64,000 nucleotides of DNA, from positions 6,151,501 to 6,215,500 of the forward strand of contig NZ_CP150269.1 in the NCBI RefSeq assembly GCF_037976825.1, read 5' to 3'. The notes under the pieces were generated by a model. The model worked only from the letters and a program-made list of their open reading frames with translations. It did not search any database and was not told the origin of the DNA. Each line of letters starts with the position of its first letter. The stretch's first letter is position 1. The position numbers and the translations under genes are program-made. This document shows positions 54,756 to 64,000 of this stretch, in pieces. This DNA is from Paenibacillus sp. FSL K6-1330 (GTDB lineage Bacteria > Bacillota > Bacilli > Paenibacillales > Paenibacillaceae).

Positions 54756-57700
54756 TTAGTTCCCTGTACGAGCCAATTCTTTCATATTCGCCTCAAAAGC
54801 GGCGAGGAGTGCAGCTTCACCCGCCAGGCCTTGGTCTTGAGCCTTCTCGATATGCAGCAGCATGCGCTTGTAATCTTTCGGAATAATACGGACAAAACGG
54901 CTGAGCGCCTGATCCCAATCTCCTAGAATTTGCTGTGCCGGCACACTGCCGGTGTACTGCTCATGCTGCTGGATAAGATGATGGAGTGCTTCCGCTTCTA
55001 CTGTTTCCTCCACACGCTCAAGGAGTACCATCTCCAGATTGCAGCGATCCACAAAAGTTCCTTCAGGATCATAGACGTAGGCTACACCGCCAGACATCCC
55101 GGCCGCGAAGTTGCGTCCGGTTTCGCCGAGCACGACTACCCGGCCGCCGGTCATGTATTCACAGCCATGATCACCAACGCCTTCAACCACAATGTTCGCA
55201 CCCGAGTTGCGAACGGCAAAGCGCTCACCAGCAATGCCTCTTACGTAGGCTTCACCGCCTGTAGCACCATAGAACGCGGTATTACCGGCAATAATGTTCT
55301 CCTCGGCTTTGAAGGTTGCTTTTGGCGAAGGCTTCACGATCAGCTTGCCGCCGGAAAGGCCTTTACCGATATAGTCATTCGCATCCCCTTCCACCGTCAG
55401 CGTCATCCCTTTCGGCACAAAGGCACCAAAGCTCTGGCCTGCGGAACCCACGAAGTTAAATTGAATCGTGTCTTCAGGTAGTCCGGCAGCGCCGTATTTG
55501 CGCGTGACTTCACTGCCCAGTATGGTACCCACTGCACGATCCACGTTTGTGATTGGGAACGTTCCTTCCACCGCTGCACCCGATTCCAATGCAGGCGCAG
55601 CGCTGCTGAGCAGTGAACGCATATCCAGCGTTTCTTCCAGACCATGATTCTGTCTTTGACTGCGATAGCGAGTGCTGCCTGCCGGAAGCTCCGGCGTATA
55701 CAGCAATGCGGAGATATCCACACCTTTCTTCTTCCAGTGATGATCCGCTTTGACGGCATCCAGGCAATCGGTACGTCCAATCATCTCATTAATGGTGCGG
55801 AAACCAAGCTCTGCCATCAACTCGCGCATGTCTTGAGCGACAAAGCGCATGAAGTTGGCAACATGCTCCGGATCTCCTGTAAAGTTCTTACGCAGCTCTG
55901 GATTCTGCGTGGCTACGCCAACCGGACAGGTATCCATTTGGCAGACACGCATCATGATACATCCGACGGCAACCAATGGTGCCGTAGAGAAGCCATACTC
56001 TTCGGCCCCAAGCAGAGCCGCTACCACCAAGTCGCGTCCGTTCAGCATTTTGCCATCCGTCTCAAGCACAACGCGGTCACGCAGATTGTTCATGATGAGT
56101 GTCTGATGGGTCTCGGCAAGGCCAAGCTCCCAAGGCATACCCGCATGTCGGATCGAGCCTTGCGGCGAAGCCCCCGTTCCACCATCGTAACCACTGACCA
56201 GAATAATGTCCGCGCGGCCCTTCGCAACACCTGCAGCGATCGTCCCCACACCCACCTCGGATACAAGCTTCACGTTGATATCCGCACGCGGGTTGGAGTT
56301 CTTCAGGTCGTAAATAAGCTCCGCCAAATCTTCAATGGAGTAGATATCATGATGCGGCGGCGGCGAAATCAGGCCAACACCTGGCGTCGAACCACGAACC
56401 TCGGCTACCCAAGGATACACTTTACGGCCCGGCAACTGTCCACCTTCACCCGGCTTCGCGCCCTGCGCCATCTTAATCTGGATTTCGTCCGCATTCACCA
56501 GGTAGTTGGAGGTTACGCCGAAACGTCCCGAGGCCACCTGCTTGATGGCGCTGCGGCGGGAGTCGCCATTGGCCTCCGGGATGAAACGTGCCGGATCCTC
56601 TCCGCCTTCACCCGTGTTGCTCTTGCCTCCGATGCGGTTCATCCCGATCGCAATACTCTCATGCGCTTCCTTGCTGATCGAGCCGAATGACATCGCGCCC
56701 GTTTTGAATCGGCGCATAATGGATTCTACGGATTCAACCTCATCCAGGGGTACCGGTTCGCCGGCTGGCTTGATTTCGAGCAGTGAGCGCAGCGTAAGAT
56801 GCTGCTCATTCTCCCCTTTCACAAGCTCTGCATATTTTTTATAAGTTGCATAGTCATTGGTTCGGACAGCCTGCTGCAGCAAATGGATGGTTCTCGGGTT
56901 GAACAAATGCTCTTCCCCGTCAGCTCTCCATTGATATTCGCCGGCTGAATCCAGCGCTTTATCGTTCCCATCCTTATCGGTAAAGGCACGCTCGTGATGG
57001 GCCAGAGTTTCCTTGGCCACTTCTTCCAGCCCAATGCCCCCGATACGGGATGGCGTCCGCGTGAAATAGCTTTCTACGAAATCTTCTTTGAGGCCGACAG
57101 CCTCAAAGATTTGGGCCCCGCGATAAGATTGGATCGTGGAGATCCCCATTTTCGACAACACTTTGACAACGCTCTTGTTTGCCGCTTTAATGTAATTCTT
57201 CACGGCTTTCTCATGCGAGATCCCGCGAAGCATGCCTTCCGCAATCATGTCATCCAGTGTTTCGAACGCCAGATACGGATTGACCGCGCTAACGCCGTAA
57301 CCCAGCAGCAGGGCATAATGATGCACTTCACGAGGCTCACCGGATTCAAGCAGGATCGCCACCTTGGTCCGGGTTCCCTGACGGATCAGGTGATGATGGA
57401 GAGATGAAACGGCAAGCAGCGATGGAATTGCAGCATTGTCTTTATCCACGCCGCGGTCCGACAAGATCAAGATGTTATGGCCCTTGACAATGACCCGGTC
57501 CGCTGCCTCGCAAAGGGTTTCGATTGCTTGGCGAAGCCCTTCTGCACCTTCCGCTGCCGGGAAGAAAATCGGAATGGTCATGGATTTGAAGCCGGGACGA
57601 CGAATGTGGCGCAGCTTCGCAAAGTCTTCATTTGAGAGCACCGGCGAATCCAGACGGATGTGACGGCAGCTTTCGGGCTCAGGCTTCAGCAGGTTACGCT

Positions 57701-59351
57701 CCGGACCGATCGTTGTTGCGGTTGAAGTGACGAGTTCTTCACGAATCGCATCAATCGGCGGATTTGTCACCTGGGCGAACATCTGCTTGAAGTAGTTGAA
57801 CAGCCGTTGCGGACGATCGGACAACACCGCGAGCGGTGCATCATATCCCATGGATGCAACAGCTTCCGCACCCGTGATCGCCATCGGCTCGATTACTTTG
57901 CGCAGCTCCTCATACGTATAACCGAAGGCTTGTTGCAGCTGACGTACATTTTCATGCTTTGGATCCGGCAGTTCCGGTGGTTCAGGAAGATCATGAAGCT
58001 CTACCAGATGCTCATCCAGCCATTCAGAGTACGGAAGTTCAGCGGCGATACTCGCTTTGACTTCTTCATCGGAGATGATCCGGCCTTCCTGCGTGTCAAC
58101 GAGCAGCATCCGGCCAGGACGCAAGCGGTCCTTATACAGCACATTTTCCGGCGGAATATCCAGTACGCCCGCTTCGGAGGACAGAATGATCAGATCATCC
58201 TTCGTTACATAATAACGGGATGGACGCAGTCCGTTCCGGTCCAGGGTAGCCCCGATCTGAACACCGTCCGTGAACGCCATTGCGGCCGGGCCGTCCCATG
58301 GCTCCATCAGGGTGCTGTGGTATTCGTAGAATGCTTTTTTGGTCTTATCCATACTCTCATGGTTGCTCCACGGCTCAGGGACCATCATCATGGCCACATG
58401 CGGCAGGGAACGACCACTGAGATACAGGAATTCAAATGTATTATCGAACATACCGGTATCGGATCCGTCCGGATTGATGACAGGTTTAACCTTCTCCAGA
58501 TCGCTTCCGAACAGTTCATGTTCAAACAGTGATTGACGGGCGTGCATCCAGTTGACATTCCCGCGCAGCGTGTTGATCTCGCCGTTGTGAATCATGAAGC
58601 GGTACGGATGCGCACGTTCCCAGCTTGGGAAAGTGTTCGTACTGAAACGGGAGTGAATCAGCGCGATAGCGGATTCCAATCCTTCTTCCTGCAGGTCCAA
58701 GTAAAATTCCCCCACCTGCTCCGTCGTTAACATGCCTTTGTATACGATTTTCCGACAGGAAAGGCTGGACACATAGAAGCTATCGCCTTCGGGCTTGCCG
58801 CTGTAACGGATAGCCAGCTCGGCCCGACGGCGGATGACATACAGCTTGCGCTCGAACGAGAGATCATCCTGAATGTCGGCGCTTCGTCCTATGAACACTT
58901 GGCGAACATACGGCTTTGCCGCTTTTGCTGATTTACCCAGCATTTCATCATGGGTTGGGACATCACGGAATCCAAGCAGGGTCTGACCTTCTTCAGCAAT
59001 AATCGAAGCCAACTGGTCTTCATGGGCCAAACGGACAGCAGGATCATGGGATAGGAACAGCATGCCGGCACCATAATGCCCGGCTTCGGGAAGCTCAAAG
59101 CCCAGTTTCGCTGCTTCGAAGGAGAAGAAAGAGTGAGGAATTTGCAACATAATCCCAGCACCGTCACCGGAGTTCGGCTCGCTGCCCTGACCGCCGCGAT
59201 GCTCCATATTAGCAAGCATGGTCAGCGCGCTGCTAACGATTTCATGGGATGGCTTACCCTTGATATGGGCAACAAAACCCATACCGCAAGCATCTTTTTC
59301 AAACTGCGGATCATAGAGGCCCTGTTTCTGGGGAAAATCAGTATGTTTCAT
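54756..59351 (-). CDS. gltB: Glutamate synthase large subunit
   Basis: 1531 residues from the ATG at 59351 (AGAAAGG nine bases upstream; ATG at 59408 lacks a site). Class II glutaminase domain with Cys22 after a short propeptide ([10 protein letters not shown]), a central domain, the FMN-binding TIM barrel with [15 protein letters not shown] (3Fe-4S cysteines), and the C-terminal GXGXG helix. It transfers the amide of glutamine to 2-oxoglutarate, giving two glutamates. The small subunit gltD is not next to it in the window. Confidence 0.98.
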   Translation of the reverse strand: MKHTDFPQKQGLYDPQFEKDACGMGFVAHIKGKPSHEIVSSALTMLANMEHRGGQGSEPNSGDGAGIMLQIPHSFFSFEAAKLGFELPEAGHYGAGMLFLSHDPAVRLAHEDQLASIIAEEGQTLLGFRDVPTHDEMLGKSAKAAKPYVRQVFIGRSADIQDDLSFERKLYVIRRRAELAIRYSGKPEGDSFYVSSLSCRKIVYKGMLTTEQVGEFYLDLQEEGLESAIALIHSRFSTNTFPSWERAHPYRFMIHNGEINTLRGNVNWMHARQSLFEHELFGSDLEKVKPVINPDGSDTGMFDNTFEFLYLSGRSLPHVAMMMVPEPWSNHESMDKTKKAFYEYHSTLMEPWDGPAAMAFTDGVQIGATLDRNGLRPSRYYVTKDDLIILSSEAGVLDIPPENVLYKDRLRPGRMLLVDTQEGRIISDEEVKASIAAELPYSEWLDEHLVELHDLPEPPELPDPKHENVRQLQQAFGYTYEELRKVIEPMAITGAEAVASMGYDAPLAVLSDRPQRLFNYFKQMFAQVTNPPIDAIREELVTSTATTIGPERNLLKPEPESCRHIRLDSPVLSNEDFAKLRHIRRPGFKSMTIPIFFPAAEGAEGLRQAIETLCEAADRVIVKGHNILILSDRGVDKDNAAIPSLLAVSSLHHHLIRQGTRTKVAILLESGEPREVHHYALLLGYGVSAVNPYLAFETLDDMIAEGMLRGISHEKAVKNYIKAANKSVVKVLSKMGISTIQSYRGAQIFEAVGLKEDFVESYFTRTPSRIGGIGLEEVAKETLAHHERAFTDKDGNDKALDSAGEYQWRADGEEHLFNPRTIHLLQQAVRTNDYATYKKYAELVKGENEQHLTLRSLLEIKPAGEPVPLDEVESVESIMRRFKTGAMSFGSISKEAHESIAIGMNRIGGKSNTGEGGEDPARFIPEANGDSRRSAIKQVASGRFGVTSNYLVNADEIQIKMAQGAKPGEGGQLPGRKVYPWVAEVRGSTPGVGLISPPPHHDIYSIEDLAELIYDLKNSNPRADINVKLVSEVGVGTIAAGVAKGRADIILVSGYDGGTGASPQGSIRHAGMPWELGLAETHQTLIMNNLRDRVVLETDGKMLNGRDLVVAALLGAEEYGFSTAPLVAVGCIMMRVCQMDTCPVGVATQNPELRKNFTGDPEHVANFMRFVAQDMRELMAELGFRTINEMIGRTDCLDAVKADHHWKKKGVDISALLYTPELPAGSTRYRSQRQNHGLEETLDMRSLLSSAAPALESGAAVEGTFPITNVDRAVGTILGSEVTRKYGAAGLPEDTIQFNFVGSAGQSFGAFVPKGMTLTVEGDANDYIGKGLSGGKLIVKPSPKATFKAEENIIAGNTAFYGATGGEAYVRGIAGERFAVRNSGANIVVEGVGDHGCEYMTGGRVVVLGETGRNFAAGMSGGVAYVYDPEGTFVDRCNLEMVLLERVEETVEAEALHHLIQQHEQYTGSVPAQQILGDWDQALSRFVRIIPKDYKRMLLHIEKAQDQGLAGEAALLAAFEANMKELARTGN

Positions 59352-59526
59352 AAGATGCAACCTTTCTTTGTATAGAATAAAATGCTGCTGATCAATAACA
59401 GAAAACATAAAGGTTGGACATCAATCCTCTCCTGCAGTGAACACACTGTCACGAGGCGATGCAGTATTGTGCAAAAGCGGCAAGGGGTAACATTTACCTA
59501 ACACGTAAGATTTATTAGTTCTATAT

Positions 59527-59555
59527 ATTTTAGCACCGTCATACAGTGCAGGCAA
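59527..59555 (-). promoter_or_regulatory. Sigma-A promoter of gltB
   Basis: Minus strand TTGCCT (59555-59550), 17-nt spacer, TAAAAT (59532-59527). The leader to the ATG is about 170 nt. Confidence 0.65.
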
Positions 59556-59798
59556 TTCAAAGTTTTTATGAATTTGATAAGAATTGTTTTTATGAGAGTT
59601 ATCCCAATACACTGTTAAAACTTATGTATAATAGTGCAAAAAAACATGCAAATAAAACATTCCGAACAGGCGGTTTTGTTCACCTTCTCTCATTTCCACA
59701 CAACCATCCGCTCAGATTTACACTTCACCTTCATATTCGAAAGGGGCCTTTTCTTCTTTTAAAACACCCTCCCGCTCCCAACATCTCTTCAAAAAAAA

Positions 59799-59834
59799 GA
59801 CTTCCCCGAGATCTGATCGATCTTCGGGGAAGTC
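59799..59834 (-). terminator. Terminator after yhgE
   Basis: GACTTCCCCGA...TCGGGGAAGTC with inner GATC pairs; minus-strand exit into eight T residues. Confidence 0.9.
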
Positions 59835-59862
59835 CTCTTCCTTCATATAATAGCTATCTTAC

Positions 59863-62130
59863 TTATGCAGTCAACGCTGTATCGGTGTCTGCTGCTTTCT
59901 TGCTGTTTCGAGTAGCCAGGAAGTACACAGCGGTCAGTGCCAGGAATACGAGACCGAATCCGGCCAGTACACCAACATTGGCCCACATGCCGTCGAAGCT
60001 TCCTGTGGAAATGACGTCCTTGTATCCTTTTACGCTGTAAGTCATCGGCAGAAGCGGATTCAATGCTTTCATCCAGTTCGGAATCAGCTCTACCGGGAAC
60101 GTGCCTGCGCTTGTTGTCAATTGGAGGATCAGGATAACGATGACGACGAAGCGTCCAGGCTGATCCAGCCATGTTACGAACATTTGCACCAGGAACATGA
60201 ACGACAAGCTTGTAATGATAGAGAAGAGATAGAAGAGCGGAACGCTCTGTACCTCAAGCTTCAATCCGTACAGCATGACGACCGCTGCCAGCAGCGCTTG
60301 AATCAATCCCATACCGGCAAAGGAGAGCGTACGGCTGACAAACCTGTTCCAGCCCGATGCATTCGGTACCGATGCACTGCGGATTGGCATAATAATTGTA
60401 CAGAGCAGGGCTCCGACAAACAAACCGAGCGACAGGAAGTATGGTGCGAATCCCGTACCGTAGTTCGGCACTTCGTTCACTTTGTGCTCTTCAACCTGTA
60501 CCGGACCGGCAAACATGGTGACCGTTTCATCGGTTGTTTTGATATCGCCTGTCTTGTCGGCAGCCTCGTTCAGCTTGCCTGCAAGCTCTCCGCTGCCTTC
60601 CTTCAATTCATTCATTCCGTTTACCAGCTCACCAGCTCCGGAATCCAGCTTCTTCGAGCCGTCGGCAAGCGTTGTAACACCACTTCCGAGCTTGCCTGCT
60701 CCTCCAGCTAGCTGCTGCGTCCCTTGCGAAAGGGTCGCTGCGCCGCTTGCGAGCTGTTTACCGCCAGCTGCCGCTTCGCTCAGCTTCGTGCCGAACAGCT
60801 TCATGCCGTCAGCCAATTGCTTTTGGCCAGCGTTCAGCTGTTTGGCACCAGCCAGCAGCTCTTGACCGCCAGCTGCGAGCTGTTTGCCGCCTTCAGCCAG
60901 CTGGTTCGCTCCTGCGCTCAGCTTGCCAGCGCCTTCCTGCAGCTGCAGCGTGCCTTGATTCAGCTCGGATGCGCCTTGTGCCAACTGTTTCTGGCCGGCA
61001 TTCAACCCGCTTGTGCCAGTGGCAACGGATTGGCTCACAGCCAGCAGCTGCTGAACCTCCGGACTTTGCGCCAGCTCCGGATTGCTCTCAGCCAGCTTCT
61101 TCAATCCGTCTGCAACGGCTTTGGCACCTTGCTCCAAGGAAGCCGTAGCCTCCAGCGATTGATTCAGTCCGGCTTTCAGACTGCTGCTGCCATCATGAGC
61201 GCTTTTCGCGCCTGCTGCAAGCTGCGAAGCCCCTGCCTGGTTGGCTTGCAAGCCGTTATTCAGAGTGGTACTGCCCGCTGCGGCAGATTCAATCCCCGCT
61301 TGCAGCTTCGCACCACCCTTGCTCGCTTCCTCAGCTCCTGCTTGCAGCTTGTTGTGACCCGCTTTGAGCTGATCTAAGCCGGAAGCGAGGGTGCCCGCTC
61401 CTGTATTCAACTTGCCTGCACCGTTATTCAGTTCCTGCACGCCTTTGGTCAAAGGTGCGATTCCATCCTGAAGCTCCTGTGTGCCACTGACAAGTTTAGC
61501 CAAGTTTTCCTTCAACTTCACGGCGCCATCATCGAGTTTTACGGCACCTTCGGATATCTTGGTCGCGCCGTCTCCCGCTTCGCTCAAGCCATCGGATACT
61601 TTGGCTACTTGATCGAACAGGGTTTCCGTATAGGCTTCCGTCACTTTCGCGGACACCTTGGCCTGAATCTGCTTCACCGCAGATCCACCGATCTGAGCTG
61701 CCAGGAAGTTGTACCCTTCATTCGGCTCAAACACGATTTGCGCAGGCTGCGGATGTTCATCCATTAAAGTTGTCGCCTGCTGTGAGAAATTCTCGGGAAT
61801 GCTGATGGTCATGTAGTATTTGTTATCCTTCATGCCCTGCTCAGCTTCTTGCCGATCAACGAATTGCCAATTAAAATCTTTTCCCTTCTTCAGCTCGGCA
61901 ACCAAATCCTCACCAGCGTGAAGCGTCTTTTCTTCAAAAACAGCGCCCTGGTCATTATTGACGACCGCAACGGGCAAATCCTCCATCTTTCCGTACGGGT
62001 CCCAAAAGGCCCCGAGAAACATACCGCTATACATGACCGGTATGAACAGCACCGCGATGATCGGAATCAGTATTTTTTTATTCCGAACGGCAGCGCCAAG
62101 ATCTTTTCCAAATACAGATAATGACTTCAT
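59863..62130 (-). CDS. yhgE: YhgE/Pip-family membrane protein
   Basis: 755 residues from the ATG at 62130, seven bases after AAGGAGAG. One N-terminal membrane helix (NKKILIPIIAVLFIPVMYSG), an extracytoplasmic N-domain, a long region (about 190-560) of Ala/Gly/Leu-rich repeats of the form QLAAGAKQLNAG and KLNTGAGTLASG, and five C-terminal membrane helices. This is the YhgE/Pip architecture (the family includes the phage infection protein receptor of lactococci). Paired with a TetR gene as in B. subtilis yhgD-yhgE. Confidence 0.93.
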   Translation of the reverse strand: MKSLSVFGKDLGAAVRNKKILIPIIAVLFIPVMYSGMFLGAFWDPYGKMEDLPVAVVNNDQGAVFEEKTLHAGEDLVAELKKGKDFNWQFVDRQEAEQGMKDNKYYMTISIPENFSQQATTLMDEHPQPAQIVFEPNEGYNFLAAQIGGSAVKQIQAKVSAKVTEAYTETLFDQVAKVSDGLSEAGDGATKISEGAVKLDDGAVKLKENLAKLVSGTQELQDGIAPLTKGVQELNNGAGKLNTGAGTLASGLDQLKAGHNKLQAGAEEASKGGAKLQAGIESAAAGSTTLNNGLQANQAGASQLAAGAKSAHDGSSSLKAGLNQSLEATASLEQGAKAVADGLKKLAESNPELAQSPEVQQLLAVSQSVATGTSGLNAGQKQLAQGASELNQGTLQLQEGAGKLSAGANQLAEGGKQLAAGGQELLAGAKQLNAGQKQLADGMKLFGTKLSEAAAGGKQLASGAATLSQGTQQLAGGAGKLGSGVTTLADGSKKLDSGAGELVNGMNELKEGSGELAGKLNEAADKTGDIKTTDETVTMFAGPVQVEEHKVNEVPNYGTGFAPYFLSLGLFVGALLCTIIMPIRSASVPNASGWNRFVSRTLSFAGMGLIQALLAAVVMLYGLKLEVQSVPLFYLFSIITSLSFMFLVQMFVTWLDQPGRFVVIVILILQLTTSAGTFPVELIPNWMKALNPLLPMTYSVKGYKDVISTGSFDGMWANVGVLAGFGLVFLALTAVYFLATRNSKKAADTDTALTA

Positions 62131-62208
62131 CCAGTCTCTCTCCTTTTTTTCTCTAGATAACCAGCCGACATGAATCTGCATTCTCGCAGATCACATTCCA
62201 GTACATAA

Positions 62209-62231
62209 TGACCAATATCCTCATTTAGTCA
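62209..62231 (-). promoter_or_regulatory. Operator-like site upstream of yhgE
   Basis: TGACCAATATCCTCATTTAG-TCA, 17 of 23 bases identical to the site upstream of the TetR gene (62958-62980). Likely TetR binding site. Confidence 0.6.
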
Positions 62232-62327
62232 ATTCGGGCCAAAAAAAACGATCCCTGGCAAGGAAGACGATCCCTCAAGCCTAGAGAGTCCGCCTTCCTC
62301 ATCACGAAGGAGGTTCTTGCATCCTTC

Positions 62328-62909
62328 TTATGAAGTGGCCTTCAACCCGTTAGCCAGGAACACCATCATATATTCCTTAATCTGTTCCTTGCTCAGCGGC
62401 TTGTGAAGCTGATTAAAGTCCGTCGTGAGCGCAACATACAGCTTCAGCATCACGAAGGATACCACTTGTGCATCCAGGGGCTTGAGCTCACCGATTGAGA
62501 TGGCCTGCTCCACAATCCCCTCGAGATACCCGACGATTCCGTTCTCCACCTTCGTCAACCCTTCATGTGCCTTCGGCGTGCCGATATCCCGGACTTCTTG
62601 CGATAGCTTAATGAACAGCTCATGCTCGCTTCGGAATTCAAGCAGCGCATCCAGCACCCGATACAGATTGTCGAAGAAATCTCTGTCCTTCTGGATCTCG
62701 CGCTCGGCAATACGTTTCATCTCCATAATGGCCGACAGCAAAATCTCGTCAAACAGTTCATCCTTATTCGTGAAAAACGTGTAAATCGTACCTTTCCCTA
62801 CATTCGCAATCTTCGCCACCTGTTCCATCGTCGTCGCTTTATATCCGAACAAAGCAAACGACTTGGAGGCAGCATCTAGCACCTGCTTCCGACGGTCCAC
62901 AGCTGACAT
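62328..62909 (-). CDS. yhgD: TetR-family regulator (YhgD type)
   Basis: 193 residues. HTH at about residues 24-47 (TTMEQVAKIANVGKGTIYTF), then a FadR/YhgD-like helical ligand domain. The gene order with yhgE, and the matching operator sites in front of both genes, indicate it represses yhgE and itself. Confidence 0.9.
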   Translation of the reverse strand: MSAVDRRKQVLDAASKSFALFGYKATTMEQVAKIANVGKGTIYTFFTNKDELFDEILLSAIMEMKRIAEREIQKDRDFFDNLYRVLDALLEFRSEHELFIKLSQEVRDIGTPKAHEGLTKVENGIVGYLEGIVEQAISIGELKPLDAQVVSFVMLKLYVALTTDFNQLHKPLSKEQIKEYMMVFLANGLKATS

Positions 62910-63240
62910 GCTTACCCCTCCTTCTTGATCTTTTAAATTTGGCCTTCATTCCAAAACTGACCAAAATACTTTTTCGGTCATTCGGTCAAAAATCACTTTA
63001 CCAGATAATCGGATTCATTGCAATATCTTTTCGTTAAATTTTTTAATATTTTATATGCAGGGTTCAAATCTGATCATGACGTCTAAGGTAAGGGTACACT
63101 CTGACTCCTAGCCGTAAAATAATTGAAATGCTTTTCCCTTTCGCGCGTATACTTATGATGCATACTCTTTTTTTTCGCGCCGCTCTTCAAAAAATGATTC
63201 CTGTTTTGTAAGATAGAGGGAGAAAGAAGTAGGTGAAACC
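62910..63240. other. Intergenic stretch with TetR operator, no gene
   Basis: 331 bases between the divergent TetR and glycosyltransferase genes; it holds the operator at 62958-62980, otherwise nothing clear. Confidence 0.5.
62958..62980 (-). promoter_or_regulatory. Operator-like site upstream of the TetR gene
   Basis: TGACC-N13-GGTCA; a second GGTCA follows 3 bp later. Matches the yhgE site at 62209-62231. Confidence 0.6.
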
Positions 63241-64000
63241 ATGCGATATACAAGAGTGCTCCTCTTTTCCGAGGGTTTCGGCACAGGACATACGCAAGCA
63301 GCGTATGCGCTGGCTGAAGGTATACAACGGATGAATCCCGGCATCCACTGCCGTGTCATTGAGCTCGGCAATTTTTTAAATCCAACCGTGGGGCCGTTAA
63401 TTTTATCCGCTTATCGAAAAACCGTCAGCACCCGCCCGCGCCTTGTCGGCATGCTGTACCGTTCGCAATATAAGAAATCGTTAAACCGATTGACGCGGCT
63501 CGCGCTGCACCGGATATTCTATGCGCAGGCCCAGCAGGTGATCGAGCAGCTGAAACCGGATCTCATCATATGTACCCACCCCTTTCCTAACGCTGTGGTC
63601 TCCCGCCTGAAGCGTCAGGGGCTTGAGGTTCCGCTCTATACGCTGATTACCGACTATGATGCCCATGGCACCTGGGTCAATCCGGAAGTGGATGAATATC
63701 TCGTATCAACACCTCATGTGAAACAGCTGCTGCTGCTGCGGGACATTCAGCCCGAATACATTCATGTGACCGGTATTCCGGTGCATCCCAAGTTCTGGGA
63801 AAGGGGTAATCGAGAAGCGCTTCAAGCCGAGCTTCAACTGAAGAACATGCCAACCGTGCTGATAATGGGGGGCGGTTGGGGTCTCGTATTCAACAAGGAG
63901 CTGCTCAGCAAACTAGCCAGCAGAGCCGACGATATCCAGCTGGTCTTCTGTATGGGACAGAACGAGAAGCTGGTTGCCAGCATGCGCGAAGACCCGATCT
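63241..64000 (+). CDS. Glycosyltransferase of the MGDG-synthase / UgtP family (partial)
   Basis: At least 253 residues, cut by the window end; ATG five bases after AGTAGGTG. N-terminal MGDG_synth domain: LLFSEGFGTGHTQAAYALAE (GxGH donor-binding pattern), LIICTHPFPNAVVSRLKRQG, ITDYDAHGTWVNPEVD and VTGIPVHPKFW, leading to a glycosyltransferase-28-like domain (LIMGGGWG). It likely adds glucose to diacylglycerol for glycolipid and lipoteichoic-acid anchors. C-terminal part not seen. Confidence 0.88.
   Translation, partial: MRYTRVLLFSEGFGTGHTQAAYALAEGIQRMNPGIHCRVIELGNFLNPTVGPLILSAYRKTVSTRPRLVGMLYRSQYKKSLNRLTRLALHRIFYAQAQQVIEQLKPDLIICTHPFPNAVVSRLKRQGLEVPLYTLITDYDAHGTWVNPEVDEYLVSTPHVKQLLLLRDIQPEYIHVTGIPVHPKFWERGNREALQAELQLKNMPTVLIMGGGWGLVFNKELLSKLASRADDIQLVFCMGQNEKLVASMREDPI

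Larger units (their letters stand above)
59352..59862. other. gltB upstream region, no gene seen
   Basis: 511 bases holding the gltB promoter (59527-59555), a direct repeat GTTTTTATGA at 59562 and 59586, an AATTTGATAAGAATT dyad-like element between them, and the yhgE terminator (59799-59834). The direct repeats lie upstream of the promoter and could bind an activator. Confidence 0.6.

Noticed and set aside
54596..54886. 96-codon plus-strand frame
   Set aside because: It runs through the gltB terminator into gltB antisense.
60724..61377. Several 130-220 codon plus-strand frames opposite yhgE
   Set aside because: Antisense of the Ala/Gln/Leu repeats of YhgE; no ribosome binding site.

Overview
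The window looks like chromosome from a spore-forming, Gram-positive Bacillales bacterium, most probably Paenibacillus or a close relative. Supporting signs are strong AGGAGG-type ribosome binding sites, frequent GTG/TTG starts, a HrcA/CIRCE-controlled groESL operon, T-box leaders, spore genes (YjcZ family, SASP-H family, NucB nuclease), a two-gene spore-type NHEJ set behind a sigma-G-like promoter, and the gene order tsaE-tsaB-rimI-tsaD-(leuA)-ABC-F-...-moaC-...-tatA-tatC-...-groES-groEL. That order is the Bacillus subtilis ydiB-ydiJ/groESL neighbourhood with insertions. No rRNA, tRNA, prophage, IS element or CRISPR array was seen.

Layout. 1-404: end of a ~168-bp tandem repeat array cut by the window edge. 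0.5-3.4 kb: an uncharacterised beta-rich protein with a UbiA-type prenyltransferase, then a LacI-family regulator. 4.0-7.5 kb: a three-gene operon related to plant Tm-1, holding a PEP-hydrolase-type TIM barrel, a Tm-1/UPF0261 protein, and a regulator that fuses a second copy of the TIM barrel to an AraC DNA-binding domain. 7.6-15 kb: FMN-binding split-barrel protein, UppP, and several secreted or lipoproteins. 15.2-20 kb: ROK regulator and a CUT1-type sugar ABC importer (binding protein plus two permeases) with a cre-like site. 20-22 kb: a broken histidine kinase, a tiny YjcZ spore protein, and nucB behind an attenuator-like hairpin. 22-28.5 kb: groEL/groES, a nucleotidyltransferase, tatC/tatA, moaB, moaC and 5-formyl-THF cyclo-ligase.

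28.6-37 kb: a 111-bp tandem array of structured leader units in front of the ABC-F gene (ydiF type), a dense DnaA-box cluster after it, leuA behind two tandem leucine T-boxes, and the t6A operon tsaE-tsaB-rimI-tsaD. 37-45 kb: epoxide hydrolase, SASP-H operon divergent from Ku / DNA ligase / polymerase-domain genes, a radical SAM protein, TetR plus serine hydrolase. 45-54 kb: YitT, cardiolipin synthase, M23 peptidase with bactofilin, a bacitracin-type ABC exporter, two small XRE regulators sharing a 15-bp palindromic operator, LCP cell-wall ligase and a PilZ-like protein. 54-64 kb: glutamate synthase large subunit, the YhgE membrane protein with its TetR regulator (shared operator), and the start of a diacylglycerol glucosyltransferase-type gene.

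Most noteworthy: (1) the 111-bp repeat array, with compensatory base changes in a stem and a conserved short peptide whose last copy runs in frame into the ABC-F gene; (2) the DnaA-box cluster beside tsaD/ydiF, matching the position of a known B. subtilis cluster; (3) back-to-back sigma-G-like promoters joining SASP-H and NHEJ genes; (4) the Tm-1-like operon with an enzyme-like AraC regulator; (5) tandem Leu T-boxes; (6) a small family of CATCGGTAAG-plus-hairpin leader elements. All functional statements come from reading the sequence and from recalled family knowledge; no search or folding program was run.
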